NCBI GenBank assembly: GCA_903854805.1
Contig: CAINXK010000078.1
Span: 1-44,513 of the forward strand
Length of the DNA: 44,513 bases
Direction: 5' to 3'
DNA from: an uncultured Anaerolineae bacterium
GTDB lineage: Bacteria; Chloroflexota; Anaerolineae; Anaerolineales; Villigracilaceae
The translations under genes were made by a program, and so were the position numbers. The notes under the pieces were generated by a model. The model did not search any database. It was given only the letters and a program-made list of their open reading frames with translations, and was not told the DNA's origin. Below, piece after piece: positions 1-8,406 of this stretch; the stretch's first letter is position 1; every line of letters starts with the position of its first letter.

Positions 1-197
1 CAATAGGATTCATCTTTATGTCTTCTCATGGAAAATCTTACTGGCTATGCCCGCCTAACGGCAGGCGTTATGCTCTTTTAGGGTGCAAGGACGGGGATTC
101 GGCAGAAAAAGCCGCTGCGTGAGACGCTGAATCCGCCACAGGGCCGGTTTCCTGAAAGTGTGGCGGAACGCCCGCGCTTGTCCGGCGCACGCGGTGT

Positions 198-1027
198 GTG
201 CGACCTGTTCGCCCGAAACTATCCGAAAGGATAGGGGCTGGGCGGCGGAAGTCGCTTGACTTTCGTAACTGCATATCCATGCAGGTAAATGATACTGCAC
301 AAGCAGTATCGCAACAACCCCTGCCTCTCTGGTGAACGGGAGACAGCCCCTTCCCTCGGCGTGCGACTGGTAACCGCGGGTCGAAAGCGGGAAGCAAAGA
401 ATGGAGCTGCCAAACCGGATGGCAGAAACATTCGGGAAAGCGACTATGGGCAAGATAACTAAAGGTGCATTGAGGTGTCGTCACACCTGCACAGACCGCA
501 GGTACTGTGTGCACAACCAGCCAAACCCGGATGATAGGCTGGCCCCAAAAGGGGAAGGTCTCAAGGTCTATCGGGCACAACGCCGATGGGCGTTCACTCG
601 CTCTGAGACCCGGCATAAAGCACCGTCCTAACATCGCGCAAAATGGATGTGCGGAACAGAGTAACCCGTTTGACGCTCTCCAGAAATGGAGCAGGCAACC
701 AACCGCAAGCCCAAACGGAAGAGATGGCCCAAGAAGCCAACGCCTTCGGGAAAGCCGAAGGATATGCTGACGTGGGCCGGGTGTACGGGAAGGATGGGGT
801 ACTCGATGAGCAAGGGTCTTATGGCACACGTCTCTGACGTAGTGAAGACGGAGCGTTCTCCGAACGTTCGGCTCTGAAAGCACACTCTCCAAGCCGCAGT
901 TATCGGAAGGTTCAGTGATTGAGGTGCTGATGACAACAGCCTGTACGCTCAGGAGCTCCGCTACGCGTGAAGCGAAAGTTTCATGTCCGGTTCTGTGCCG
1001 GCGGTGGGGTGGGCAACCACCCCACTG
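198..1027 (+). ncRNA. Group II intron-like ribozyme RNA, no reverse transcriptase (boundaries uncertain)
   Basis: This stretch has no convincing protein but has marks of a group II intron. GTGCGAC, which fits the usual 5' end GUGYG, occurs at 198 and again at 361. The stretch is rich in GAAA-type loops and short stems. Near 950-994 a domain V-like element has GGAGC, a GCGAAAGT tetraloop hairpin and the typical closing CCGGTTCTG. It is followed at about 995-1027 by a GC-rich hairpin resembling domain VI (GGTGGGGTGG, GCAA loop, CCACCCCACTGACC, with a possible branch-point A near the end). The domain V helix is imperfect: the 5' strand after GAGC does not pair cleanly with TCCG and is about 7 nt too long, so this may be a decayed copy. 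No intron-encoded reverse transcriptase or maturase is present where domain IV should be. The 5' end could be near 84, 198 or 361. Confidence 0.5.
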
Positions 1028-1071
1028 ACCGGAATTAGCCAGCCTTGCGATTGCTTGCTTTTATACCAATG

Positions 1072-1539
1072 CTACACTCTGGCTTTCCTTGCGCTCCTAA
1101 ACGCCTCGATCTCTGATATTAACTCTTCCTCATCGCCCATTGTAAGGTCAAGCGCGCCATTAATCATTGCATTGAGTTTTCCTGTGGGAAACGCTCCACG
1201 CATATCTGTATGCAACCCGATCAGTAGCTTATCTTGCTGTAAAAGATGCTTTTGCCCATATGCTATACCTAATTCAACACATGCACCTTCATCAGGTACT
1301 CGACCATCTAGCACGAAGAGAAAAATATCAGCTTGAAGAGTCTTATCTCGGTCTAGCTCAAATATGGTCTTCTGCAACTCATCGTTGGGCGTTTTATTGT
1401 ATGGAGGCTTCTCAATCTCTACGCCATCTCTTTGTGGCAAGAACACCTGATATCCTGTAGCTTCCAGCTTTTCAGCCAAGCGCAGATTGAATACTCTTTC
1501 TGCTTCGCAAAATAGCGGTCCCGCAAAGTAAACTCGCAT
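1072..1539 (-). CDS. Nucleoside 2-deoxyribosyltransferase family protein
   Basis: This is a 155-residue protein of the nucleoside 2-deoxyribosyltransferase family (PF05014), which moves or hydrolyses the 2-deoxyribosyl group of nucleosides in salvage or nucleotide clean-up. It shows the N-terminal YFAGPLF strand-loop, a PQRDGVE segment and the DEGACVELGIAYG motif, whose Glu fits the family's nucleophile. I chose the ATG at 1539 over one 27 nt upstream because AGGAAGG lies just before it. It stands alone on the minus strand between the intron-like RNA and a non-coding stretch. Such genes often travel on phages and integrons, so transfer is plausible but not shown. The reaction (transferase or hydrolase) cannot be decided from sequence alone. 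Confidence 0.85.
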   Translation of the reverse strand: MRVYFAGPLFCEAERVFNLRLAEKLEATGYQVFLPQRDGVEIEKPPYNKTPNDELQKTIFELDRDKTLQADIFLFVLDGRVPDEGACVELGIAYGQKHLLQQDKLLIGLHTDMRGAFPTGKLNAMINGALDLTMGDEEELISEIEAFRSARKARV

Positions 1540-2017
1540 ATCATCCTTCCTATGGTCGACAAACAAGGATCTGTTTGTTTAGTAGCGTAACAACAATGCT
1601 CAAAGGCTGGCTAACGAATTAAGGATTGATGCGGCGGGAATAACGAAAGTCAGAAGAAGGGCTCTAGGCGCCGACGCTTCTGTCCGAGTTGAACTAAGCT
1701 GCACGCCCGAGAACTAAACCCGCCAGGATTTTGGAATTTCCATTGTGCTGCGTAAGCAGTAATGCCAATTCAGCCTGGCTAAATACCTCGGCGAAAACCA
1801 CATCTGGCATTGATAGGATAATTGTACATCGAAAGGATATTGATTTGCATCTACACCGGGCGGAGAATCGGTGGGAAAGGTTGAACTGACAAGTACAGAA
1901 AAAGCAAAATAGGGACATCGGAAATTTTCAAGTGGCTTGCAACGAACTTGTGTGTAGTGGCGACAGCGACACCCAACATCAAGTTTTTATGTAGAAGCAT
2001 AGATGCACATCATATCC
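1540..2017. other. Non-coding stretch
   Basis: About 480 bp in which I find no gene with a recognisable product. A minus-strand open frame around 1694-1918 lacks a ribosome-binding site and family features, and is cysteine-rich in a way typical of chance frames. With the intron-like RNA it makes this end of the window look like an accessory or recently rearranged segment. Confidence 0.4.
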
Positions 2018-2050
2018 AGCCCGACCAATTCCTGGCCGGGCTTTTTTGTT
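2018..2050 (+). terminator. Rho-independent terminator
   Basis: AGCCCG and CGGGCT form a stem around a 13-nt loop, followed directly by TTTTTTGTTTT. This is a canonical plus-strand terminator, although no clear gene precedes it within 400 bp. It may end a transcript from the unassigned upstream region. Confidence 0.7.
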
Positions 2051-2076
2051 TTAAGCCTTGAAACGAGGTGAAAACC

Positions 2077-2139
2077 ATGCTAATGCTTATCGCAATCTTC
2101 GTGAGCTTGTGGCTGTTTGCCACCCAGCGCCACTACTAA
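2077..2139 (+). CDS. Possible 20-residue hydrophobic small protein
   Basis: A short frame encodes a 20-residue peptide beginning MLMLIAIFVSLWLF and ending in polar residues (QRHY), which looks like a single membrane segment. GAGGTG lies 6 nt before the ATG, a good ribosome-binding site, and the frame starts just after the terminator at 2018-2050. It resembles small single-span membrane subunits in layout, but no partner genes are adjacent. Treat as a candidate only: a frame this short can occur by chance. Confidence 0.3.
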   Translation: MLMLIAIFVSLWLFATQRHY

Positions 2140-2212
2140 CCGTTTGATGCGCGCACCTGAAATACCTTTTCCGTAGAAAAAAATCCACTGTGTACCATTT
2201 GGGGATTAAACA

Positions 2213-2264
2213 TGAAACTCTCATCATCTTAAGAAGATTGATTCTTGAGATGATGAGAGTTTCA
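2213..2264. repeat. 23-bp inverted repeat downstream of tRNA-Leu
   Basis: Two 23-nt arms (2213-2235 and 2242-2264) pair with only one G-T wobble around a 6-nt loop. It lies just past the 3' end of the minus-strand tRNA gene and probably ends or trims its transcript. There is no strong U-tract on either side, so it is not a textbook intrinsic terminator. A miniature element inserted beside the tRNA is an alternative. Confidence 0.75.
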
Positions 2265-2279
2265 CTTGAAAATATTTAG

Positions 2280-2363
2280 TGGGGCGAGTGGGGGTCGAAC
2301 CCACACAGTCTCTCAACCGGCGGATTTTAAGTCCGCTGCGTCTGCCTATTCCGCCATCGCCCC
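2280..2363 (-). tRNA. tRNA-Leu(UAA)
   Basis: On the minus strand the 84-nt sequence has a 7-bp acceptor stem (GGGGCGA with TCGCCCC), discriminator A, the D-loop region with TGGCGGAAT, an anticodon loop reading CTTAAAA (anticodon UAA), a long class II variable arm, and the T-loop GGGTTCGACCCC. The long variable arm together with anticodon UAA identifies leucine. CCA is not encoded. Confidence 0.97.
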
Positions 2364-2588
2364 AGTGATGGTTGATTACCACAAAAATAACGGTCAAAAA
2401 TCTGCTGCGGGTGAATTCTACCCGCCCATCTCCTAACCGTAAAGGGTAACCGTTAATGCTGTTAATGCCATACCCAAAATTCAATCCATAACCAATAAAT
2501 TTACAAGTGACTGTTCTTATAATACAATTGTTACTGGCCTGCATTCAAGGTTATATTTGTCAGGTATATTCTGGAAATAAGGAGCAAT

Positions 2589-3323
2589 ATGGATCTCAGC
2601 CAATATTTCATCAAAGACTATACCGGTGCGGGTTTTGTTTTGTTCGGGCCCGCGCACCTTGCAACAATTCTGGTCATTATTGTGTTTATCTTGTTTCTTA
2701 CGCGCTTCAAAGGCGCAAGTGATGCCACGCGTAAAAAGCTGCGCTGGACGCTGGCAATCTTGATCTGGACCGCCGAAACATCCTGGCATGTCTGGAATCT
2801 TGCGATTGGAACCTGGAATATCCAGACCATGCTGCCCCTGCATATGTGCAGTGTCTTGATCTGGTTGACTGGTTTTATGTTGATCAATAAAAATTATTCC
2901 ATTTATGAGTTTGTCTATTTCCTGGGAATTGGCGGGGCGCTGCAAGCCCTCTTGACGCCCGATGTGGGAATTTATGGGTTTCCGCATTTTCGATACTTCC
3001 AGACCTTTATGTCGCACGGTTTGCTGGTCGGCGCGGGTGTTTATATGACTGTGGTGGAAGGTTTTCGCCCAACCTGGAAATCCATCCTGCGGATTTTTGT
3101 GATCGCCAATATTTACATGCTGATTATTTTCTTTGTCAATTCGGCCATTGGCAGCAACTACCTGATGATCAACGGCAAACCACCCATGGCGAGTATCATG
3201 GATTTGCTGCCCGCATGGCCTTATTACATTCCCTGGTTGGAAGTGATTGCTCTGATAACCTGCTTGCTGCTCTATCTGCCTTTCATGATTAAAGACTGGT
3301 TTGCCAAACCGGCAACTGCCTGA
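2589..3323 (+). CDS. YwaF/TIGR02206 family integral membrane protein
   Basis: A 244-residue protein with six or seven predicted membrane segments, matching the TIGR02206/YwaF family of integral membrane proteins of unknown function. It shows a conserved N-terminal FGPAHLATI segment, a LPLHMCSV motif in the middle and the later MSHGLLVGAG stretch, all typical of the family. The start follows AAGGAG closely. It stands alone between tRNA-Leu and a convergent Usp gene, with a shared terminator hairpin after it. No substrate or biochemical role is known for the family and none is proposed here. Confidence 0.85.
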   Translation: MDLSQYFIKDYTGAGFVLFGPAHLATILVIIVFILFLTRFKGASDATRKKLRWTLAILIWTAETSWHVWNLAIGTWNIQTMLPLHMCSVLIWLTGFMLINKNYSIYEFVYFLGIGGALQALLTPDVGIYGFPHFRYFQTFMSHGLLVGAGVYMTVVEGFRPTWKSILRIFVIANIYMLIIFFVNSAIGSNYLMINGKPPMASIMDLLPAWPYYIPWLEVIALITCLLLYLPFMIKDWFAKPATA

Positions 3324-3339
3324 TCTGTTTTTAGCCCAA

Positions 3340-3375
3340 AAATGCAGATACCCCAGGAATGGGGTATCTGCATTT
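3340..3375. terminator. Bidirectional hairpin between convergent genes
   Basis: AAATGCAGATACCCC and its exact complement form a 15-bp stem around a 6-nt loop. It lies between the ends of the YwaF-like gene (plus) and the Usp gene (minus), so it can serve both. Short A and T runs flank the stem. Confidence 0.85.
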
Positions 3376-3379
3376 AACA

Positions 3380-4261
3380 CTAGCCCGTCTCCGGTTGAGT
3401 GCGCACAACCAGAACTGAACAAGGCGCCTGGCGCACAAGTTCTCGTGAGATACTGCCCAAGAGCCAGCCGGTTAGATTGCCAGCTCCGCGCGACCCACAC
3501 ACAAGCAGGTCAATATTTTCGGATTTGAGGTAATTCAAAATTTGCTCAAGCGGATCGCCTATCCGCAAGACCAATTTCGTATTGGCCGGCTTTCCAAGTT
3601 CGCTTTGGGCTTTCTCGAGGAAAGTCTGTCCGCGTAATAAATTCTCCTGGTTCAGGCTGGCTTCATCTTCGGGTGTCAGGATTGGTAAAGCCAGGCCAGC
3701 CGGTTCCACCGGATAGGTGGCTCTGACCGGAATGACGACATGCATGATCTCCAGGTCAGCTTCCATGGGCAATGGAAAAGTGCTCAAATATTTACAGGTA
3801 TACTGGCTGGCAGGCGAACCATCTGTGACCAGTAATACTCGCCTGAGACCGTTATAGGGCCCCCGCACGATTAGCACTGGCCAACGCCCGGCATGGACGA
3901 TATTTGTAGCTACGTTGCCCATCAATCCGCCCAGTATCCCGGTTGCCTTGCTGCCAATCACGATCAGGTCGGGATGATTCTCCTCGGCATATTTGGCGAT
4001 CATGTCGGATGGGTATCCCTGTATCAGCCTGGACTGGAAGTGCAGGTGTCGACTTTTTAGCAAGTTTTTTGTTTTTTCTGCTTCAAATTCTACCCTGCTA
4101 AATTCTGATCCTTCGATGGGCGTGAAGACCCTCAGGGCTGTAATACTGCAATCGTGGTCGTGTGGTAAATCGGCGAGCAGTTGAACTGCGGGGCGGATAT
4201 TGATAGAACCGTCGTCGGCCAACAGGATATTGAGCAGGCGATTTTTATCAAGTGCAATCAT
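3380..4261 (-). CDS. Universal stress protein, two UspA domains
   Basis: A 293-residue protein made of two tandem UspA domains (about 1-145 and 150-293). Each half ends with the nucleotide-binding Usp motif G-x2-G-x9-G-(S/T)-like: GSKATGILGGLMGNVAT in the first and GSRGAGNLTGWLLGSIS in the second, each followed by a PVLIVR or SVLVVR strand. Both halves therefore look able to bind ATP. AAAGGAGG lies 5 nt before the ATG. It is monocistronic. Usp proteins help survival in stress and starvation, but the specific partner of this one is unknown. Confidence 0.92.
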   Translation of the reverse strand: MIALDKNRLLNILLADDGSINIRPAVQLLADLPHDHDCSITALRVFTPIEGSEFSRVEFEAEKTKNLLKSRHLHFQSRLIQGYPSDMIAKYAEENHPDLIVIGSKATGILGGLMGNVATNIVHAGRWPVLIVRGPYNGLRRVLLVTDGSPASQYTCKYLSTFPLPMEADLEIMHVVIPVRATYPVEPAGLALPILTPEDEASLNQENLLRGQTFLEKAQSELGKPANTKLVLRIGDPLEQILNYLKSENIDLLVCGSRGAGNLTGWLLGSISRELVRQAPCSVLVVRTQPETG

Positions 4262-4601
4262 TCGAGCCTCCTTTCAAATTAGACAGGAAGTTTCCCCAAC
4301 TCACTCATCTATACTTTAGCACAAATTCCCGGTTATGTTTCTACCCAATATTATTTTTATGACATCAGTAATGAATCCGCAAGAAACTGCACCTGCCTGG
4401 CTGTTCCATCGAATTGGCGCGTATTGCCCATGCTGGTTCCGTTTCCGATCACGCCTGGTAGGTTTTGTCATGCTCAACGTAATAGAAATATATGAGAAGT
4501 GGAAAATGATATTTTCTGGCTTTTCTTGCGGGTATAATGCCATTACCATGATTAAAGCATGGAGCAAAGCAGTATAATTGTGAACGGAGAAAGTAAATAA
4601 A
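4262..4601. promoter_or_regulatory. Intergenic region with divergent upstream sequences
   Basis: About 340 bp between the divergent usp and MBL-hydrolase genes. TATAAT at 4533-4538 is the best -10 element for the plus-strand gene; a matching -35 is not clear. I see no gene or stable hairpin in it. Confidence 0.4.
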
Positions 4602-5249
4602 ATGGAAATTGTCTGGTATGGTCATTCTTGTTTCCGGTTTATCGAACGCGGCATGGCTGCGGTTGTGACGGATCCTTTTGATAGCGATGTTGTTGGCTAC
4701 GAACCGCTAAAGCTGCGGGCAGATATTGTGACGGTCAGCCATGATGCGCCGGGGCACAACTTTGTCAGTGTTGTCAAAGGTGCCATGCATAAACTAAGCG
4801 GACCTGGCGAGTTTGAAATTGGCGGTGTTTTTATTACTGGTGTCCAAACGGACGTCAATCATAAGAAGAGCGCGGATCAGCTGCGCAACACCCTTTTTCT
4901 CTTTGATTTTGATGGTCTGACGATTGCACACCTGGGTGATTTAAGCCAGGTGCCTTCCCAGTCGGAAGTCGAAGCGCTGGGTACTGTCAATGTTGCGCTT
5001 GTACCTGTCGGAAGTGGAAATGGTCTGAATGCTGCCAAAGCTGCAGAAGTAATTTCACTTTTGGAACCCAATATTGTCATTCCCATGCACTATGCCAACC
5101 CGGGCGGCAAACTTGAGCTTGATCCGCTCTCCAAATTTCTTAAGGAGATGGGAATTGCTTCGCATGAAACAGTTCCATCCCTGAAAGTCACTCGATCTGG
5201 TTTGCCCGACGAAACCAAAGTGATTGTATTGGATGTTGTCAATAGTTAG
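4602..5249 (+). CDS. MBL-fold metal-dependent hydrolase family protein (UlaG-like, PF13483)
   Basis: A 215-residue protein of the metallo-beta-lactamase fold, closest in outline to the UlaG/Lactamase_B_3 group: short N-terminal WYGHSCF strand, TDPF loop, GEFEIGG, a HLGDLSQ segment and a C-terminal MHYANPGG segment. The usual HxHxDH metal-binding loop is altered to HDAPGH, so the second His and the Asp are missing. It may bind one metal or be catalytically different. GGAG precedes the ATG. Its stop is 8 nt before the next gene, with which it probably forms a two-gene operon. The substrate is unknown. Confidence 0.8.
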   Translation: MEIVWYGHSCFRFIERGMAAVVTDPFDSDVVGYEPLKLRADIVTVSHDAPGHNFVSVVKGAMHKLSGPGEFEIGGVFITGVQTDVNHKKSADQLRNTLFLFDFDGLTIAHLGDLSQVPSQSEVEALGTVNVALVPVGSGNGLNAAKAAEVISLLEPNIVIPMHYANPGGKLELDPLSKFLKEMGIASHETVPSLKVTRSGLPDETKVIVLDVVNS

Positions 5250-5257
5250 GAGACTGT

Positions 5258-5560
5258 ATGCCAGTTAAATTGCTAATGACCTGGGATATTTCCCCAGAAC
5301 GCGAGCAGGAATATTTTGAGTTTATGATCGGAGAATTTATTCCCGGGATGCAGCGCCTTGGGTTGGAGCCTACCGAAGCCTGGGCGACCATCTATGGGCA
5401 CTATCCTCAAATCATGGTTGCTTTGCTAGCTCCAGATTTACCCGATGCACAGCGTATACTGAATTCGGTGGAGTGGGGGCACCTGCGCGAGCAGTTGTTC
5501 AGTTTCGTTAAGAATTTCTCGCAAAAAGTTACGCCTGCAAAAGGCGGTTTTCAGTTTTGA
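5258..5560 (+). CDS. Conserved-looking hypothetical protein, 100 residues
   Basis: I do not recognise a named family. The protein is 100 residues, soluble, rich in aromatic and acidic residues in its first half (WDISPEREQEYFEFM) and ends in a basic tail. Its size and alternating pattern would fit a dimeric alpha-beta barrel fold, but that is a guess. AGGAG lies 7 nt before the ATG, and the gene follows the MBL-fold gene by 8 nt, so the two are very likely co-transcribed and may work together. Confidence 0.7.
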   Translation: MPVKLLMTWDISPEREQEYFEFMIGEFIPGMQRLGLEPTEAWATIYGHYPQIMVALLAPDLPDAQRILNSVEWGHLREQLFSFVKNFSQKVTPAKGGFQF

Positions 5561-5567
5561 ACTTAAT

Positions 5568-5592
5568 TTGGGGCGGCCAACTGGTCGCCCCA
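5568..5592 (+). terminator. Hairpin after the MBL/hypothetical pair
   Basis: TTGGGGCG and CGCCCCAA form an 8-bp GC-rich stem with a short loop between the small hypothetical gene and mutY. It is followed by AATCTCTT and not a clean U-tract, so it may be a weak terminator. It ends 10 nt before the mutY start. Confidence 0.55.
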
Positions 5593-5602
5593 ATCTCTTA
5601 AA

Positions 5603-6643
5603 ATGTCCGAATTTGCCGATTCGATTTTTTCCTGGTATCGTCAACATGCCCGCGTCCTTCCCTGGCGCGGGCATGTTGATCCGTATGCAGTCTGGGTTTC
5701 CGAGATCATGCTCCAGCAGACCCGGGTGGAAACCGTGATCCCATATTTTGAACGTTGGATGGTTCAGTTTCCATCTGTGGCTGCACTTGCAGAATCTTCA
5801 GAACAAATGGTGCTTTCTGCTTGGGAGGGCCTGGGATATTACAGCCGGGGGCGTAACCTGTACAGGGCTGCCAAAATAATTATGGCTCAATTTGACGGCC
5901 AAATTCCTCGCGAAATTACCCAGCTGCGCAAACTTCCTGGAATTGGACGGTATACCGCGGCTGCGATTGCTTCGATTGCCTTTAACCAGGATGTGGCTTC
6001 GTTGGATGCAAACCTGCGGCGCGTTTTTGCAAGAGTGTTTGATGTAGCGACGCCAGCTGATTCAACGCTTGGTGAGGAAACTCTCTGGTCCTTGGCCCAG
6101 GTGCATCTACCCCCAGGCCGCGCGGGCGATTACAGCCAGGCGTTGATGGATCTGGGATCTGCCATTTGTCTTCCCAAAAAGCCGCTTTGCCTTGTTTGCC
6201 CGCTCTGTAATATGTGCAAATCGCGCCATGATCCCGAAAGCCGCCCGGTTTTGAAGCCCAAGCAGGTAGTGCCGCACAGGCTTAAGCTGGCTGCGATCAT
6301 ATGTGATGACCAGCATGTGCTCTTGTCTCTACGCCCGTCAAAGGGTTTGCTCGGTGGCTTATGGGAATTTCCGTCTGGGGTCGTGGCGACGGATTCGGCG
6401 CAGGCGCTGGTTGGGGTGATGGCGGCTGAGTACGCGCTTACGATCAAGCCGGTCAGTTTTTTCGCCGAAATCCAACACGCTTATACTCACTTCACTTTGA
6501 CGGAATTTGCCTGGCGCAGTGAATTATTGGAACGGCCCACAAACCCGGCGCTTACCTGGATTCATCTGTCTGAGTTGGGAAAGTACCCGATGGGCAAGGT
6601 GGACCGGGTCATTGCCCAGAAACTTGCAGCTGATCAGGCTTAA
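5603..6643 (+). CDS. mutY: A/G-specific adenine glycosylase MutY
   Basis: A 346-residue DNA repair glycosylase that removes adenine mispaired with 8-oxoguanine. Visible features: catalytic Glu34 in SEIMLQQT, the helix-hairpin-helix LPGIGRYTA (111-119), catalytic Asp135, the 4Fe-4S loop Cys189-x6-Cys196-x2-Cys199-x5-Cys205, and a C-terminal NUDIX-like 8-oxoG recognition domain from about 225. All key residues are present and the length is normal. The ATG at 5603 has no clear Shine-Dalgarno, and a hairpin ends 10 nt upstream, so translation may be weak or leaderless. Confidence 0.96.
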   Translation: MSEFADSIFSWYRQHARVLPWRGHVDPYAVWVSEIMLQQTRVETVIPYFERWMVQFPSVAALAESSEQMVLSAWEGLGYYSRGRNLYRAAKIIMAQFDGQIPREITQLRKLPGIGRYTAAAIASIAFNQDVASLDANLRRVFARVFDVATPADSTLGEETLWSLAQVHLPPGRAGDYSQALMDLGSAICLPKKPLCLVCPLCNMCKSRHDPESRPVLKPKQVVPHRLKLAAIICDDQHVLLSLRPSKGLLGGLWEFPSGVVATDSAQALVGVMAAEYALTIKPVSFFAEIQHAYTHFTLTEFAWRSELLERPTNPALTWIHLSELGKYPMGKVDRVIAQKLAADQA

Positions 6644-6688
6644 AAATCAAACTCCCCGCCGGTTTCAATGGCGGGGAGTTTGATTTTT
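6642..6688. terminator. Bidirectional terminator between mutY and rnj
   Basis: A perfect 19-bp stem (6642-6660 with 6670-6688) has A5 on the left and T5 on the right, so it works as an intrinsic terminator in both directions for the convergent mutY and RNase J genes. Confidence 0.92.
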
Positions 6689-6691
6689 GGG

Positions 6692-8329
6692 TTATACCTT
6701 GGTCATGGTTACAAATACCATTGGGCGGCGTTTGGTTTCGTTAAAGATAAAGGTGCGGACAACATCCACAATATCTCTTTCCACGCTCATCCCACCGGAG
6801 TGGATCACGTCTACAACTCGTTTCCGAACCGCTGGTACCAATACCCCGGCATCTTCGGCGGACACAAACCCGCGCGTGATGATTTCTGGATCATCTAGTA
6901 AGCGGTTTGAATATTTATCAATGCTCAGGTTGACTACGAAAATACCGGAACGTGCCAATTGTTCGCGTTCGCGCATCACATCCGGGTCGGCATCGCCGAT
7001 GCTGGCGCCTTCCACGATGACGTAGCCACCAGGGATGCGCTCGCCAAGATTAAGCTCGCCATTTTCCAGCTCAACAATCTGGCCATTTTCGGCCACAATG
7101 ATCCGGTCCCTGGAAATACCGATCTCTTCTGCCAGAGAAGCGTGTCTGCGCAGCTGGCGCAGCTCGCCATGCATGGGCATAAAATATTTGGGCCGCACCA
7201 GGTTGATCATCAATTTCTGTTCTTCCTGGCTGGCGTGCCCAGAGACGTGAACGGGCGCAGTATTATCGTAGATGACATTCGCGCCCACCCGCAGCATGCG
7301 GTTGATGGTCTTGCTGACAGCTTCTTCATTCCCGGGAATGGGGTGCGAAGATAAAATTACAGTGTCATTCGGAAGCAAGTCAAACTGCCGATTTGTACCG
7401 GCCGAGAGCCTGCCAATAATTGAGGATGGCTCGCCCTGTGAACCGGTACACATCAGTACCACCTGTTCGGGTGGAAGATTTAATGCGATGTCGATCGGGA
7501 TCAGGGTTTCATCGGGTACCACCAGGTAACCCAGTTTTCGGGCCATCTTGGCGTTATCCACCATACTCATACCCACAAAGGCCAGTTTGCGGTGGTGTTT
7601 AATCGCGGCGTCTGCCACTTGTTGCATTCTCGATATGAGCGAAGCAAAGGTGGCGATAATCACGCGACCGGGGGCGTTTTTTATGGCTTCTGCAAAAGCT
7701 GGGCCGATCACGCGCTCGGAGGGCGTCCAGCCAGGTCGTTCTGCATTGGTCGAATCGCTGAGCAGCAGGTCTACGCCGCGGGTTGAAAACTCAGCCAGCT
7801 TGGCATAATCTGTTGGCCAATTATCAACCGGTGTATGATCAAATTTGAAATCGCCGGTATGCACGATCAGACCAGCTTTTGTGGTGATTCCAAGTCCGAC
7901 AGCATCTGGGATGCTGTGGCAGACATGAAAGAATTCCACGGTGAATGGACCGATTCGGACGGTTTCGCCAGCTTGCACCGGGCGCAGGTCAGCCTTGGAG
8001 GCCATACCATTGCGGGCAAGTTTGACCTCAACCAGGCCAAGTGTCAGATTTGTTCCAAATACGGGAGCAGGAATGCGGGAAAGAACGTGGTGAATGGCAC
8101 CAATATGGTCTTCATGCCCATGAGTAATGATAATGCCATCGACCTTGTGACTCTTGTCATACAAGTATTCGAAATCGGGGATAATATAATCCACCCCAAT
8201 CATATCGTTCTCAGGGAACATTAAACCGGCATCGACGATTAAAATATGGTTGTCGAATTCATAGGCCATCATGTTCTTGCCCACTTCCCCGAGGCCCCCC
8301 AGGGGAATGATTTTTAGTTTATTGCTCAT
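6692..8329 (-). CDS. rnj: Ribonuclease J
   Basis: A 545-residue MBL/beta-CASP ribonuclease that degrades and processes RNA by 5'-exo and endonucleolytic cleavage. It shows the metal-binding HGHEDH motif (70-75), a second PGNEEAVS segment, the CTGSQGEP beta-CASP motif, HVSGHAS and a C-terminal domain ending near VFVTMTKV. Length and motifs fit RNase J1/J2; only one copy is in the window. It has its own sigma70-type promoter about 180 nt upstream and a terminator-like hairpin in the leader, which suggests that its expression is attenuated. Confidence 0.96.
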   Translation of the reverse strand: MSNKLKIIPLGGLGEVGKNMMAYEFDNHILIVDAGLMFPENDMIGVDYIIPDFEYLYDKSHKVDGIIITHGHEDHIGAIHHVLSRIPAPVFGTNLTLGLVEVKLARNGMASKADLRPVQAGETVRIGPFTVEFFHVCHSIPDAVGLGITTKAGLIVHTGDFKFDHTPVDNWPTDYAKLAEFSTRGVDLLLSDSTNAERPGWTPSERVIGPAFAEAIKNAPGRVIIATFASLISRMQQVADAAIKHHRKLAFVGMSMVDNAKMARKLGYLVVPDETLIPIDIALNLPPEQVVLMCTGSQGEPSSIIGRLSAGTNRQFDLLPNDTVILSSHPIPGNEEAVSKTINRMLRVGANVIYDNTAPVHVSGHASQEEQKLMINLVRPKYFMPMHGELRQLRRHASLAEEIGISRDRIIVAENGQIVELENGELNLGERIPGGYVIVEGASIGDADPDVMREREQLARSGIFVVNLSIDKYSNRLLDDPEIITRGFVSAEDAGVLVPAVRKRVVDVIHSGGMSVERDIVDVVRTFIFNETKRRPMVFVTMTKV

Positions 8330-8406
8330 GAAAGTACAGTACCTCTTTTTGGTTGGATTTTATTATTTTTTATCCGCTCTCGGCGGTTGGCATTAAGAGA
8401 ATATAC

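Noticed and set aside
68..892. Long minus-strand open frame of 274 codons
   Set aside because: It runs antisense to the intron-like RNA, has no ribosome-binding site, is rich in Arg, Cys, His and Pro and matches no family. It looks like a chance frame in GC-rich DNA.
1694..1918. 74-codon minus-strand frame
   Set aside because: No family similarity, no ribosome-binding site, and a cysteine-rich chance-like start. Its C-terminal half looks more protein-like, but that is not enough to call a gene.
2517..3500. Minus-strand open frame of 327 codons
   Set aside because: It is the antisense shadow of the YwaF-like membrane protein gene, with Gln/His/Asn-rich composition and no start signal.
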